From: Flavobacterium sp.
Lineage (GTDB): Bacteria; Bacteroidota; Bacteroidia; Flavobacteriales; Flavobacteriaceae
Reading direction: 5' to 3'
DNA length: 36,804 bases
Assembly: GCF_027531705.1 (NCBI RefSeq)
Contig: NZ_JAPZSP010000022.1
Span: forward strand, 1-36,804
Shown here: positions 1-8,388 of the stretch, piece after piece
Layout: every line of letters begins with the position of its first letter
How positions within the stretch are numbered: position 1 is the stretch's first letter
Program-made: the position numbers and the translations under genes
Notes under the pieces: model-generated
Seen by the model: the letters and a program-made list of their open reading frames with translations, nothing else
Databases searched by the model: none
What the model was told of the DNA's origin: nothing

Positions 1-225
1 CATCGTTGGATCGGTAGCTACAAAACTATACCAAACATCTTGCAAAGAAGTTGATGAACACGCAGTTGTAGTACCTGTATTGCTCGAACCACTAAAACTT
101 CCTGTTGTAGTTACACAATTAGTATTTGGCGTTAGTACAACAGCATTTGAACAAGAGTCGTTTTGAGAAAAAGAATTGCTAAAAATTAAAAAAGGAATTA
201 GGTATGTATATAATTTTAACTTCAT
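1..225 (-). CDS. Secreted surface protein, N-terminal fragment (runs off left edge)
   Basis: Reading the minus strand from the ATG at 225 gives 75 codons open to the window edge. The protein begins with a signal peptide of about 20 residues (MKLKLYTYLIPFLIFSNSFS, then QND). A cysteine-, threonine- and serine-rich stretch follows and ends in DVWYSFVATDPT. That tail resembles the beta-sandwich repeat found at the start of many large flavobacterial extracellular proteins, which often carry a C-terminal type IX sorting domain; that end is not visible here. Export is well supported; the function is unknown. A TAnnTTTG box lies about 50 bases upstream of the start. Confidence 0.75.
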   Translation of the reverse strand, partial: MKLKLYTYLIPFLIFSNSFSQNDSCSNAVVLTPNTNCVTTTGSFSGSSNTGTTTACSSTSLQDVWYSFVATDPTM

Positions 226-272
226 AATGATATTTTTAAAAATAATTTCAACTTCTTACTGAATTTTTTGTG

Positions 273-280
273 CAAAATTA
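273..280 (-). promoter_or_regulatory. Candidate -7 box for the left-edge secreted protein
   Basis: On the minus strand the bases read TAATTTTG, an exact match to the Bacteroidetes -7 consensus TAnnTTTG, leaving a leader of roughly 40 nt before the ATG at 225. No convincing -33 TTTG is seen at the usual distance. Confidence 0.4.
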
Positions 281-430
281 AATTATTATTTTTCTAAATG
301 AAATACCTGAAATTAGGTAATTATGTATTTTTTTTTAATATAAATATTAATTCAATAATTATTACAAATAAATAGATTAAATTGATAAACTTATAAATTG
401 TATTTTGTATTTTGTGAAAAAAATTAATAA

Positions 431-1492
431 ATGAACATCAAAATAACAGGCTCTGGAAGCTATATCCCCACAGAAATAGTAACTAATAAAGACTTTTCAA
501 ATCATGTTTTCTTGAATGAAGACGGAACGCCTTTTCCGCTTCCAAACGAAGTTATTACAGAGAAATTCTACGGTATTACAGGAATTGAAGAGCGTCGTTA
601 CGCTTCTGATGATTTATTGACATCTGATATTGCTTTTATTGCTGCAAAAAAAGCAATTGAAGACTCAAAAATTGATCCTGAAACTTTAGACTACATCATA
701 TTTGCACACAATTTTGGAAATCAGAAAAAAGGAGCTATTCAAGCCGATTTACTTCCAAGTTTGGCTACTCGTGTAAAACACAATTTACGTATAAAAAATC
801 CGAAATGCGTGGCTTATGATATGCTTTTTGGTTGTCCAGGTTGGGTTGAAGGAGTTATTCAAGCTACCGCATTTATCAAAGCTGGAATGGCAAAAAAATG
901 TTTGGTCATTGGTGCCGAAACCTTATCGAGAGTGGTTGATCCACATGACAGAGATTCTATGATATATTCTGATGGTGCAGGCGCGACAATTATTGAGGCT
1001 GTTGAAGGTGAAAACGAAGGAATTTTGGCCCATGAATCTGCAACTTATGCTTATGATGAAGCCAATTATTTATTTTTTGGAAATTCTTTTAATAAAGACC
1101 ACGACCCAGACGTTCGTTATATAAAAATGCATGGCAGAAAGATTTACGAATTTGCCTTAAGCAATGTTCCAAAAGCCATGAAAGAATGTTTAGACAACAG
1201 CGGAATTGACATCAATCAAGTAAAAAAAGTATTGATTCATCAAGCCAATGAAAAAATGGATGAAGCCATTATTCAACGGTTCTACAAATTATACGGACAA
1301 ACACCACCTGAAGGAATTATGCCTATGAGTATTCATAAATTAGGAAATTCAAGCGTGGCAACGGTTCCAACATTGTACGATTCTTTAATTAAAGGTAAAA
1401 TTGAAAATCAAGAGATTCACAAAGGCGATGTAATTCTATTTGCATCAGTAGGTGCTGGTATGAATATCAATGCAATCGTTTATAGAATGTAA
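431..1492 (+). CDS. 3-oxoacyl-ACP synthase III-like condensing enzyme (KAS III family)
   Basis: A 353-residue thiolase-fold condensing enzyme, close to the usual KAS III length of about 320-350. The expected Cys-His-Asn triad is present: C135 in FGCPGW, H270 in IHQAN, and N306 in LGNSSVAT. The C-terminal GAGMNINAIVYRM is typical of the family. By family knowledge it would condense an acyl-CoA primer with malonyl-ACP or a related donor. The insertion around residues 28-40 and the divergence from a housekeeping FabH suggest a second, specialised KAS III of unknown substrate. It is monocistronic: the flanking genes lie on the other strand and a strong hairpin follows the stop. It could make branched-chain or flexirubin-type precursors, but nothing nearby supports that. 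Confidence 0.85.
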   Translation: MNIKITGSGSYIPTEIVTNKDFSNHVFLNEDGTPFPLPNEVITEKFYGITGIEERRYASDDLLTSDIAFIAAKKAIEDSKIDPETLDYIIFAHNFGNQKKGAIQADLLPSLATRVKHNLRIKNPKCVAYDMLFGCPGWVEGVIQATAFIKAGMAKKCLVIGAETLSRVVDPHDRDSMIYSDGAGATIIEAVEGENEGILAHESATYAYDEANYLFFGNSFNKDHDPDVRYIKMHGRKIYEFALSNVPKAMKECLDNSGIDINQVKKVLIHQANEKMDEAIIQRFYKLYGQTPPEGIMPMSIHKLGNSSVATVPTLYDSLIKGKIENQEIHKGDVILFASVGAGMNINAIVYRM

Positions 1493-1497
1493 TAAAA

Positions 1498-1529
1498 AAA
1501 CCCAATCTGTTATAAACATGATTGGGTTT
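1498..1529 (+). terminator. Rho-independent terminator after the KAS III gene
   Basis: A perfect 10-bp stem (AAACCCAATC at 1498-1507 with GATTGGGTTT at 1520-1529) with a 12-nt loop starts 5 bases after the stop codon and runs into an A/T-rich tail. Confidence 0.8.
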
Positions 1530-1629
1530 AAAAAAACTACTTACTATACTAAACTACTTATTACTAGTATTATCAAAGAATACAAGATTGTCAAGGTAAG
1601 TTCTAAACGGTATTTGATGAAGATATTCA

Positions 1630-4071
1630 TTATTTTTTATTCAATTTTTGACTAGATACATTTCCATTTATATCTTCTATTTTAACTAAATATATTCCAG
1701 AATTTAATTGAGAAATATTAAATTCTTTTTCAGTTGTGGTCAAAACTTTTTGACCTTGTAAAGAATAAATTTCAACAGTTTTTAATTTATTTTCAAAATC
1801 AATTGCAACAATATCAGTTGCTGGATTTGGATATAAATTGAATTTTAAATTATTTTCATAATCACTAACACCTAAATTTGCAGTTGTAAATGCGTTGTTA
1901 TTGGTAGTCTCTACAGAGCATCCTGTAAAATCAATTGTTCCCAATTCAAATGAATATACTGCATTTGGATTTAAATTTGTAATTACATAATTGTATGAAG
2001 TTAATGAAGAATTTGAAACTGGATTTGCAACAGTGATTGTAGTATATGGACTATCGTCATCAAAAACTGATGAAGCCTGAATACGTAATTCTACTAGTGC
2101 ATTTACATTTGTGGTCATTAAACTATAATTTAGTGTAGCTGTTGTATTTGTTACATTATTGACAAAAATATTATTTAACGCTAATGTATTTAGTGTATTA
2201 AAACTAGAATTTGTAATTTCAGATCCAGCAGGATTAGTTGCTATAATTTTAATCCAATAACTTTCGCATGAACTTAAACCAGTTATTGTAATATCATAAG
2301 GTATAGTGGTATTTGGCGAAAGTGGCGAATTATTAATTACTCCTAAAGTTGTTAGTAAATCTGCTGTTCTTCCATATTCAATTCTATGACTTGTTGTGCT
2401 GTTTCCAGCATTTAAAGTATAATTTATAGTCGCTTGTGTTGCTCCAATATTAGAAACACTCACATTTGATATTACTGGTAAAGTGGCAGGAATATATAAA
2501 TTTGCAACTTCGTTATCAGTTAAGGCTTCGTTATAAATTCGTAAATCATCCACTCTTCCATCAAAAAAACCTCCAAGTCCCAATGTTGTTCTTCCAATTC
2601 TAAAAATAGTACCAATTGTGTTTGGAATAATAGTTGAATTAGAAGTTAACAAAACACCATCTTTATATATTTTGGTGTTTATTCCATCATACACGAAAAC
2701 CATTTCATAAAAATTATTATAATTTACAGAATTTGAAAATGGGATATCATTTGCCCAGTAATAATGTAATGCTTGACTTGTAGACGTTTGATCATATCCA
2801 AAAGATTGATTTGCAGTTGCTGTGCCATAACTAAATATATTGTTCTGTGAAACTAATGCTCCCGATTCGAATAGAAATCTTATAGCTACTGTTCTCTTTT
2901 TTGTTCCTTGAGGTAAAAAAGGTAAATTTATAGCCTGAGGATTATTATTTAATCTGATGGCTGTATTGTTATTTAAAAATCCAGAGTTTGGATTTTGAAA
3001 TGATAAAGTTGGATCATTTTTATCTTGTGTATTACCATTAAACTCAAAATGATATATAGGAGTTTTCCTTGAATTCGAATCCTGCGTACAAAAGGCCTGA
3101 ATTGAAGATTGAACAATAGTAGCAGTACTATTAATTGCCTCAACACGATAGGTATAGCATGTACCAGGGCTTAAACCTGTTATAGTGTAACTCATTGGCT
3201 GTGTTGTATTTCCTGTTGCGGTTGGACCATTGTATACACCACCAATACCGTCACCAAAAGCCGTTACAACAATTGAGGTTGAAGTTGAAGTTCCACCCGG
3301 ATTTAAATCAAAAGTTACCGTTGCACTGTTAGATGTTGGCGACATATTAGTAACATTAGTAATTGTTGGTGTTGTTCCTACTGCATTTGGATTATACAAA
3401 CTCAAAATTTCAGCAGCTGTCAGAGCGGTATTGTAAATCTTTAAATCATCTATTTGAACAGCGTCACCAGTTCCACCACTTGAATTTACTAATCGGTTTA
3501 AATACAATACTTGATTTAGAGTATTTAACGTTCTAGGATAATTACCCACATCAACTCCATTGTAGTAAATTGTTAAAGTAGTACCATTGTGTGTCATAGC
3601 AATATGAACCCAACCGTTATTACTTGCTTGAATTTGAGAGTTGGTTTGCGGAATATTATAATCGTTTCCAGTACCCCAAGTGTAATAGGAGTTTTGAACT
3701 CCATTTCTCCAAAATCCAAAAGCTTGATTACTTAGATTATTTCCCCAACCAACTACTGGATACGTTTTATTATCACTATCGTTTATAAATTTTGCCCAAA
3801 AACTCAAAGTTCTCGAACCATTTCCTGTAGGCAAACCTACTGCTGTTGCATTAAAATTTACTGTGTTTGGAATATTGATTGCTTTATTTGCTTGTCCTAA
3901 TCTATCATTTACATAAGTAGGAATACCTGTTCCTGAGGAATTCCATGTTCCAAAATTGGAATTCGATCCCGAGTTTGATGTATTTCCATCAAAATTAAAC
4001 TGATAAATTGGCGTTTGCCCAAAACTTATTGCTACAAAAAGCACTGTGAAAGTGTGTAATAGTTTTTTCAT
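1630..4071 (-). CDS. Secreted LamG/FN3 multidomain protein with type IX sorting domain
   Basis: An 813-residue protein, taking the ATG at 4071 (MKKLLHTFTVLFVAISFGQ is a clear signal peptide). A longer TTG-initiated reading to 4098 would include the -7 box and is not used. Two concanavalin A/LamG-like lectin domains are visible at roughly residues 22-230 and 335-535; each begins with an IYxFxFxGNT motif and ends with DDLxIYNxALT. FN3-like segments follow each (roughly 235-330 and 535-735). The last 75 residues (KFNLYPNPATDIVAIDF then SLQGQKVL and LNSGIYLVKI) form a type A T9SS C-terminal domain. It is probably a cell-surface or released glycan-binding or adhesion protein delivered by the type IX system. 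No catalytic domain is seen, and its ligand is unknown. Confidence 0.85.
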   Translation of the reverse strand: MKKLLHTFTVLFVAISFGQTPIYQFNFDGNTSNSGSNSNFGTWNSSGTGIPTYVNDRLGQANKAINIPNTVNFNATAVGLPTGNGSRTLSFWAKFINDSDNKTYPVVGWGNNLSNQAFGFWRNGVQNSYYTWGTGNDYNIPQTNSQIQASNNGWVHIAMTHNGTTLTIYYNGVDVGNYPRTLNTLNQVLYLNRLVNSSGGTGDAVQIDDLKIYNTALTAAEILSLYNPNAVGTTPTITNVTNMSPTSNSATVTFDLNPGGTSTSTSIVVTAFGDGIGGVYNGPTATGNTTQPMSYTITGLSPGTCYTYRVEAINSTATIVQSSIQAFCTQDSNSRKTPIYHFEFNGNTQDKNDPTLSFQNPNSGFLNNNTAIRLNNNPQAINLPFLPQGTKKRTVAIRFLFESGALVSQNNIFSYGTATANQSFGYDQTSTSQALHYYWANDIPFSNSVNYNNFYEMVFVYDGINTKIYKDGVLLTSNSTIIPNTIGTIFRIGRTTLGLGGFFDGRVDDLRIYNEALTDNEVANLYIPATLPVISNVSVSNIGATQATINYTLNAGNSTTSHRIEYGRTADLLTTLGVINNSPLSPNTTIPYDITITGLSSCESYWIKIIATNPAGSEITNSSFNTLNTLALNNIFVNNVTNTTATLNYSLMTTNVNALVELRIQASSVFDDDSPYTTITVANPVSNSSLTSYNYVITNLNPNAVYSFELGTIDFTGCSVETTNNNAFTTANLGVSDYENNLKFNLYPNPATDIVAIDFENKLKTVEIYSLQGQKVLTTTEKEFNISQLNSGIYLVKIEDINGNVSSQKLNKK

Positions 4072-4095
4072 TTTTTTTATTTTTAAATTATGAAG

Positions 4096-4103
4096 CAAAA
4101 ATA
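4096..4103 (-). promoter_or_regulatory. Candidate -7 box for the LamG protein gene
   Basis: The minus strand reads TATTTTTG, an exact TAnnTTTG match 25 bases before the ATG at 4071. A clear -33 TTG is lacking. Confidence 0.45.
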
Positions 4104-4163
4104 TTTTCTAATAACTAATTCTATACTGATCACTACACGAACAGCAATTCTCACTTTATAAAA

Positions 4164-4198
4164 TGTAAATCGATTTTAAATGAGATTTTCGATTTACA
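4164..4198. promoter_or_regulatory. 10-bp inverted repeat in divergent intergenic region
   Basis: TGTAAATCGA at 4164-4173 is the exact reverse complement of TCGATTTACA at 4189-4198, with a 15-nt spacer. It sits between the divergently read LamG gene and the response regulator gene. It is not followed by a T-run and ends no gene, so a protein-binding palindrome is more likely than a terminator. Confidence 0.45.
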
Positions 4199-4219
4199 AA
4201 GTCATTTTAAACAACTTTG

Positions 4220-4252
4220 TTCATAAATGGTTAATTTGACTTCATAAATGGT
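4220..4252 (+). promoter_or_regulatory. Direct repeat with 21-bp period, candidate LytTR operator
   Basis: TTCATAAATGGT occurs exactly at 4220-4231 and again at 4241-4252. The match continues as nAATT after each copy, giving TTCATAAATGGTnAATT twice at a 21-bp period, two turns of the helix. LytTR DNA-binding domains are known to bind paired direct repeats with this spacing. The site lies just upstream of a candidate -7 box and of a LytTR regulator gene at 4316, so autoregulation is the natural inference. Confidence 0.6.
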
Positions 4253-4286
4253 AAATTCTTGAAGAATTAATTCAAAAAATAAATAC

Positions 4287-4294
4287 TATTTTTG
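4287..4294 (+). promoter_or_regulatory. Candidate -7 box for the LytTR/kinase operon
   Basis: TATTTTTG matches TAnnTTTG 21 bases before the ATG at 4316. The nearest upstream TTG (4259-4261) is 25 nt away, slightly beyond the usual spacing, which would fit a promoter that needs an activator bound at the adjacent direct repeat. Confidence 0.45.
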
Positions 4295-4315
4295 AAAAAC
4301 ACTAAATTCAATTTT

Positions 4316-5062
4316 ATGAAAGCTTTGATTGTTGATGATGAATCTCACGCCCGTTCTTTATTGTCGAACACAATTAACGAACATCTTAAAGGTATTGAAA
4401 TTATTGCCGAAGCGGAAAACGTAAAAGAAGCAGTGAAAATAATCAATAAAAACAATATTGACTTGGTTTTTTTAGATATAGAGATGCCGAACGAAAATGG
4501 TTTTGCTCTTTTTGAATATTTTGACAAACCAAATTTTGTAACCATTTTTTGCACCGCTTATTCTGAATATGCATTGCAAGCATTTGAAGTTTCTGCAGTA
4601 GATTATTTATTAAAACCAGTAACTATAAGTAAACTGCAAGAAGCGATTGAAAAAGCGATAAAAATAAAAGGACAAAATCAGATTTTACAAAGCGTATCCA
4701 CACTAAGAGATAATTTATCGGTCAAGCAATTACAAAAAATTGCGCTACCACTTTCAGACGGATTACTATTTATTAAAATTGATGATATTCTTTACTTTGA
4801 AGCCGATGGCTCATACACTCACGTAATAACAACTAAAGAAAAATACTTAGTTTGCAAAAAAATAAAAGAATTTCATGAGCTGCTTACCAATGATTCTCGC
4901 TTCTTTAGAGTGCATCGCTCCTACTTGATTAACATTCAACAAATAAAAAAATACAGTAAAAAAGATGGTGCAACTTTAGTCTTTGAAAATAACAAAGTAA
5001 TTCCTGTCGCACGAGAAAAGAAAAATGAGTTTGATGGATATATTGGTGATATTAGTGTTTAG
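4316..5062 (+). CDS. LytTR-family response regulator
   Basis: A 248-residue two-domain regulator from the ATG at 4316 (an upstream in-frame TTG at 4292 lies inside the -7 box and is rejected). The N-terminal receiver domain has the acidic pair D7-D8, the phospho-acceptor D54 in VFLDIEMP, T80 and K100 in LLKPVT. The C-terminal LytTR DNA-binding domain covers about residues 140-240, with YFEADGSYTHVIT and FFRVHRSYLIN. It is partner to the kinase that starts 3 bases after its stop. The 21-bp direct repeat upstream is a likely autoregulatory site. Its regulon cannot be read from the sequence; the divergent LamG surface-protein gene is a possible target. Confidence 0.92.
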   Translation: MKALIVDDESHARSLLSNTINEHLKGIEIIAEAENVKEAVKIINKNNIDLVFLDIEMPNENGFALFEYFDKPNFVTIFCTAYSEYALQAFEVSAVDYLLKPVTISKLQEAIEKAIKIKGQNQILQSVSTLRDNLSVKQLQKIALPLSDGLLFIKIDDILYFEADGSYTHVITTKEKYLVCKKIKEFHELLTNDSRFFRVHRSYLINIQQIKKYSKKDGATLVFENNKVIPVAREKKNEFDGYIGDISV

Positions 5063-5065
5063 GGT

Positions 5066-6913
5066 ATGAAGAATCTGTTTTTAATTGTTTTTATTTTATT
5101 CAACTCAATATACAACTATTCTCAGAATAAAATATCAAGTGATGTAAATGATACACTTTCGGTAAATAATTTTGGAAAGAGTATCTATGAAGAAACTAAT
5201 TTGCAAAAAAGCGAAAAACTTAATGAATATCTTTTATCAACAATAAAAGCTAGAATAAACTTAAAAACTGTAAATCCAAAAGCAAAAAAATATTATCAAA
5301 TAGCATTGATAAGTGCCTCTTTAAGTCAAGCCTACTTTGAACAAGTTAAAGCAAACTATAAAAAATCAATTACGATAAATCTATATGCATTAAAAGAATC
5401 TAATAAAATAAAAAATAATTCCTTTGCGTGTTTTGCTAAAATGGCTATTGCTTTTAATTTTTTATGTTTAGAGGAATATGATAAAGCTCTTAAATACTAC
5501 AAAGAATCTGAAATATTGGCAAAATACAATAATGAAAAAGCTGCTTTAGGTTATATCTATGCTCATATTGGAACTATTAATTATAAAAATAAAAACTATA
5601 ACAATAGTTTAAAGTATAATTTCAAAAGTTTAGAAATTAGAAGAAAATTAAACGATATCAGTAAAATTGGTTACACTTTAAATAACATTGGAGAGAATTA
5701 TTTAGCTATGAATCAATTATCTGATGCTGAAAAAAATTTTAAAGAAGCAGAGAAATTTAGTTTAAAAGCAAATGACACGAAGCAATTATCTGATAATTAT
5801 TTAAACCTGGGAAATTTATATCTTTTAAAAAAAGAAAGCATAAAAGCACTTGATTATCTATTATTATCCAACAAATTAGGTAATGAATCTAAGAACCTAG
5901 AAATTATTAAAGAATCCTCTTTGAAATTATATAACGTATACAATGATAAAAGTCAATATAAGCTTGCATTAAAATTCTTAGAAGAATCGTTAAATGCAGA
6001 AAAAAAATTAAATAAAGATCAAAACAAAAATGAACTCTTAAAAGCTGAATTCAAATACGAAACTGAAAAAAAAGAAGCCCAAATAAAGGCATTATCTCAA
6101 CAAAAAAAAATTGCAAACTTAGAATCACAACGCCAAAAAACGATTGCTATAATTTTAACGATTGCTATAATTTCATTACTAATAACAACTTATTTTTTAT
6201 TCAATCGCTATAAAATCAAAAAACAAAACGAACTTTTAAAAGCTCAATTAATAGAAGCTGAAAAAACTATTGAAGCAGAGAAAAAAGCAACTGAAAGTGA
6301 ACTAAAAGCACTTAAAAGTCAGATGAATCCACATTTTATTTTTAATGCCTTATCAAGTATTCAAGACCAATTTATGTATGGTGATAAAGTAATAGCTAAT
6401 GAACAAATGGGTAACTTCACTCAATTAACAAGACAAATATTAAATGTATCAGGCAAAAAACAAATTCTACTTTCAACAGAAATTGATATTTTATCGAAAT
6501 ACCTTGAGCTAGAAAAAATGCGCTTCAAAACCGACTTTGAGTATAGTATAACTATTGGTACTACTATAGACGAAGATTACCATGAAATTCCTCCAATGCT
6601 TATTCAACCTTTTGTAGAAAATAGTATTAAACACGGTTTATTACACAAAAATGGTTTGAAAAAGGTAAGTATTGATTTTAATTTGAGTGATAACGAAGAT
6701 TATATTATTTGTACTGTAGAAGATAACGGAATAGGTAGAAAAAAATCGCAAGAAATAAAAACTAATAATAAACATAATTCATTTTCAACCGAATCAATTG
6801 CACAAAGATTACAATTACTAAATAACAATGATGATAATGTTATTTATGAAGATTTAAAGGATGAAAATGGAAATGGTATTGGTACGCGAGTTATAGTTAA
6901 AATTTATTTGTAA
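5066..6913 (+). CDS. TPR-containing LytS/YehU-type sensor histidine kinase
   Basis: A 615-residue kinase. Residues 1-20 look like a signal peptide (MKNLFLIVFILFNSIYNYSQ). Residues ~75-315 hold about five to six TPR helical repeats (for example KALKYYKESEILAKYNNEKA and LNNIGENYLAMNQL). A transmembrane helix at ~359-380 is flanked by Lys/Glu-rich coiled coils. The cytoplasmic part starts with the His_kinase (LytS-type) motif MNPHFIFNALSSIQ, with phospho-acceptor H423, followed by an N-box (PPMLIQPFVENSIKHGL) and a G-box (VEDNGIGRKK). The TPR region therefore lies in the periplasm and is probably the sensor or a protein-docking module. It is translated with the LytTR regulator and forms a two-component pair; the signal is unknown. 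Confidence 0.92.
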   Translation: MKNLFLIVFILFNSIYNYSQNKISSDVNDTLSVNNFGKSIYEETNLQKSEKLNEYLLSTIKARINLKTVNPKAKKYYQIALISASLSQAYFEQVKANYKKSITINLYALKESNKIKNNSFACFAKMAIAFNFLCLEEYDKALKYYKESEILAKYNNEKAALGYIYAHIGTINYKNKNYNNSLKYNFKSLEIRRKLNDISKIGYTLNNIGENYLAMNQLSDAEKNFKEAEKFSLKANDTKQLSDNYLNLGNLYLLKKESIKALDYLLLSNKLGNESKNLEIIKESSLKLYNVYNDKSQYKLALKFLEESLNAEKKLNKDQNKNELLKAEFKYETEKKEAQIKALSQQKKIANLESQRQKTIAIILTIAIISLLITTYFLFNRYKIKKQNELLKAQLIEAEKTIEAEKKATESELKALKSQMNPHFIFNALSSIQDQFMYGDKVIANEQMGNFTQLTRQILNVSGKKQILLSTEIDILSKYLELEKMRFKTDFEYSITIGTTIDEDYHEIPPMLIQPFVENSIKHGLLHKNGLKKVSIDFNLSDNEDYIICTVEDNGIGRKKSQEIKTNNKHNSFSTESIAQRLQLLNNNDDNVIYEDLKDENGNGIGTRVIVKIYL

Positions 6914-6918
6914 ATTTG
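6911..6918 (+). promoter_or_regulatory. Candidate -7 box for the methyltransferase gene
   Basis: TAAATTTG matches TAnnTTTG and overlaps the stop codon of the kinase gene, 26 bases before the ATG at 6944. No -33 element is at proper spacing, so this is tentative. Confidence 0.3.
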
Positions 6919-6943
6919 GACTCTAAACTTGATTTTATCTTAA

Positions 6944-7465
6944 ATGTACGAAAAAACATTTCCCAATAAACGCTTTAAGCATACTTTAGAATTTTTACAA
7001 AAGCACGTTGCTACATCAGAAACCATCTTTGATTTAGGTGTGCCAAATCCGTTTTCAAAAATCATGGAAGAGAATGGTTATACTGTAAAAAACACCAAAG
7101 GTGAAGATTTAGACAACGACCAAACGGCTTTACAGAACGAAACTTATTCCGTTTTTACAGCTTTTGAAATTTTCGAACATTTATTAAACCCTTATACTGT
7201 TTTACAAAATGTAAAGTGTGATAAATTGCTAATCTCAATTCCTCTACGTTTATGGTTTTCTCCTGCATACCGAAGCAAAACTGATATGTGGGACAGACAT
7301 TACCACGAATTTGAAGATTGGCAATTGGATTGGCTTCTAGAAAAAACAGGTTGGAAAATCACAGCTCGTGAAAAATTTACGCATCCTGTAAAAAAACTTG
7401 GTTTCAGACCATTGTTGCGATATTTTACTCCTAGATATTATATAGTGTTTGCAGAAAGAAAATAG
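6944..7465 (+). CDS. Small class I SAM-dependent methyltransferase
   Basis: 173 residues. A shortened Rossmann-type methyltransferase pattern is visible: motif I IFDLGVPNPFS (residues ~28-38), an acidic residue near KGEDLDND, the post-motif VFTAFEIFEHLLNP (residues ~66-79; the FEHLxNP pattern is typical of Methyltransf_11/23 proteins), and LLISIPLRLWF. The glycine-rich loop is degenerate (DLGVPNP rather than GxGxG). It is followed by a GT2 glycosyltransferase gene 37 bases later, which suggests a shared role in glycan or lipid decoration. The substrate is unknown. Confidence 0.7.
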   Translation: MYEKTFPNKRFKHTLEFLQKHVATSETIFDLGVPNPFSKIMEENGYTVKNTKGEDLDNDQTALQNETYSVFTAFEIFEHLLNPYTVLQNVKCDKLLISIPLRLWFSPAYRSKTDMWDRHYHEFEDWQLDWLLEKTGWKITAREKFTHPVKKLGFRPLLRYFTPRYYIVFAERK

Positions 7466-7500
7466 TTTTCAGTCACAGTTTTCAGTTTTCAGTTTTCAGT
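7464..7500 (+). repeat. Heptamer tandem repeat (AGTTTTC) between two genes
   Basis: AGTTTTC at 7464-7470, an imperfect AGTCAC unit at 7471-7476, then three perfect AGTTTTC units at 7477-7497 and a partial AGT. The tract starts in the stop codon of the methyltransferase gene and ends 2 bases before the ATG of the glycosyltransferase gene, so it occupies the whole leader and ribosome-binding region of the latter. Copy-number change would shift spacing by 7 nt. Confidence 0.8.
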
Positions 7501-7502
7501 CT

Positions 7503-8351
7503 ATGAAATATTACATTGTCATTCCTTCTCATAACGAAGAATCTTTAATTTCTTTGACACTTCAATCTTTGATTGAACAAACTGTTTTGCCAACAAAAAT
7601 TGTTGTTGTAAATGACAATTCTACTGATAATACTGAAGCAATTGTTAATTTATTTGTCTCAAAATATTCTTTTATTTCTTTAGTTAATAAAACTTCAGAT
7701 GCTATTCATTTACCTGGAAGTAAAGTCATTCAAGCGTTTCAAAAAGGATTAGAAACTCTGGATGAAAACTATGATTTTATTGTAAAAGCAGATGCCGATT
7801 TGATTTTTCCAAACAATTATTTTGAAACTATAATTAAGCATTTCAAATCAGATAACCGAATTGGAATGGCTGGTGGGTTTTGTTATATAGAAAAAAACGG
7901 CGAATGGATTTTAGAAAATCTTACTGATAAAGACCATATTCGTGGAGCATTAAAATCCTATAGAAAAGAAACCTTCAAACAAATTGGCGGATTAAAACCA
8001 GAAATGGGTTGGGATACTGTTGATGAATTATTGTGCAAATTCTATAATTGGAAAGTGGTAACTGATGAAAGTTTACATGTAAAACATCTAAAACCAACTG
8101 GTGCCAACTACAACAAAACGGCTCGTTATAAACAAGGCGAAGCGTTTTATTCGTTAGGATATGGATTTTGGATTACTGCTATTGCTTCCTTAAAATTAGC
8201 AATGATGAAGAAAAAACCACTACTTTTTATTGATTACATAAAAGGTTTTTGGAAAGCAAAATCATCAAAAAAAACACTTTTAGTTACTGATGAACAAGCT
8301 AAATTCATTAGAAACTATCGCTTGAAGAAAATGAAAGAAAAGCTACTATAA
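7503..8351 (+). CDS. Family 2 glycosyltransferase
   Basis: 282 residues from the ATG at 7503; an upstream extension to 7449 would translate the heptamer repeats and is not used. The GT-A fold shows YYIVIPSHNEESLISLTLQS at the N-terminus, VVVNDNSTDNT (residues ~34-44), the metal-binding DAD at 97-99 in VKADADLIFP, and a later GWDTVDELLCKFYNWKV acceptor-side segment. No transmembrane helix is evident, so it is probably cytoplasmic or peripheral. The length is normal for a small GT2 enzyme adding a sugar to a lipid-linked or surface glycan. Donor and acceptor are unknown. Confidence 0.85.
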   Translation: MKYYIVIPSHNEESLISLTLQSLIEQTVLPTKIVVVNDNSTDNTEAIVNLFVSKYSFISLVNKTSDAIHLPGSKVIQAFQKGLETLDENYDFIVKADADLIFPNNYFETIIKHFKSDNRIGMAGGFCYIEKNGEWILENLTDKDHIRGALKSYRKETFKQIGGLKPEMGWDTVDELLCKFYNWKVVTDESLHVKHLKPTGANYNKTARYKQGEAFYSLGYGFWITAIASLKLAMMKKKPLLFIDYIKGFWKAKSSKKTLLVTDEQAKFIRNYRLKKMKEKLL

Positions 8352-8383
8352 AAAAATGCCTCGCTATATAACGAGGCATTTTT
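8352..8383. terminator. Bidirectional terminator between GT2 and delta-60 genes
   Basis: A perfect 12-bp stem (AAAAATGCCTCG at 8352-8363 with CGAGGCATTTTT at 8372-8383) with an 8-nt loop. It lies between two convergent genes, with A-run and T-run flanks usable in both directions. Confidence 0.85.
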
Positions 8384-8388
8384 GATTT

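Noticed and set aside
1470..1655. Open frame of 61 codons after the KAS III gene
   Set aside because: It overlaps the KAS III end, runs through the terminator hairpin and shows no family or codon signal.
7464..7500. CRISPR-like array
   Set aside because: Units are 7 bp, contiguous and without spacers; this is a simple tandem repeat.
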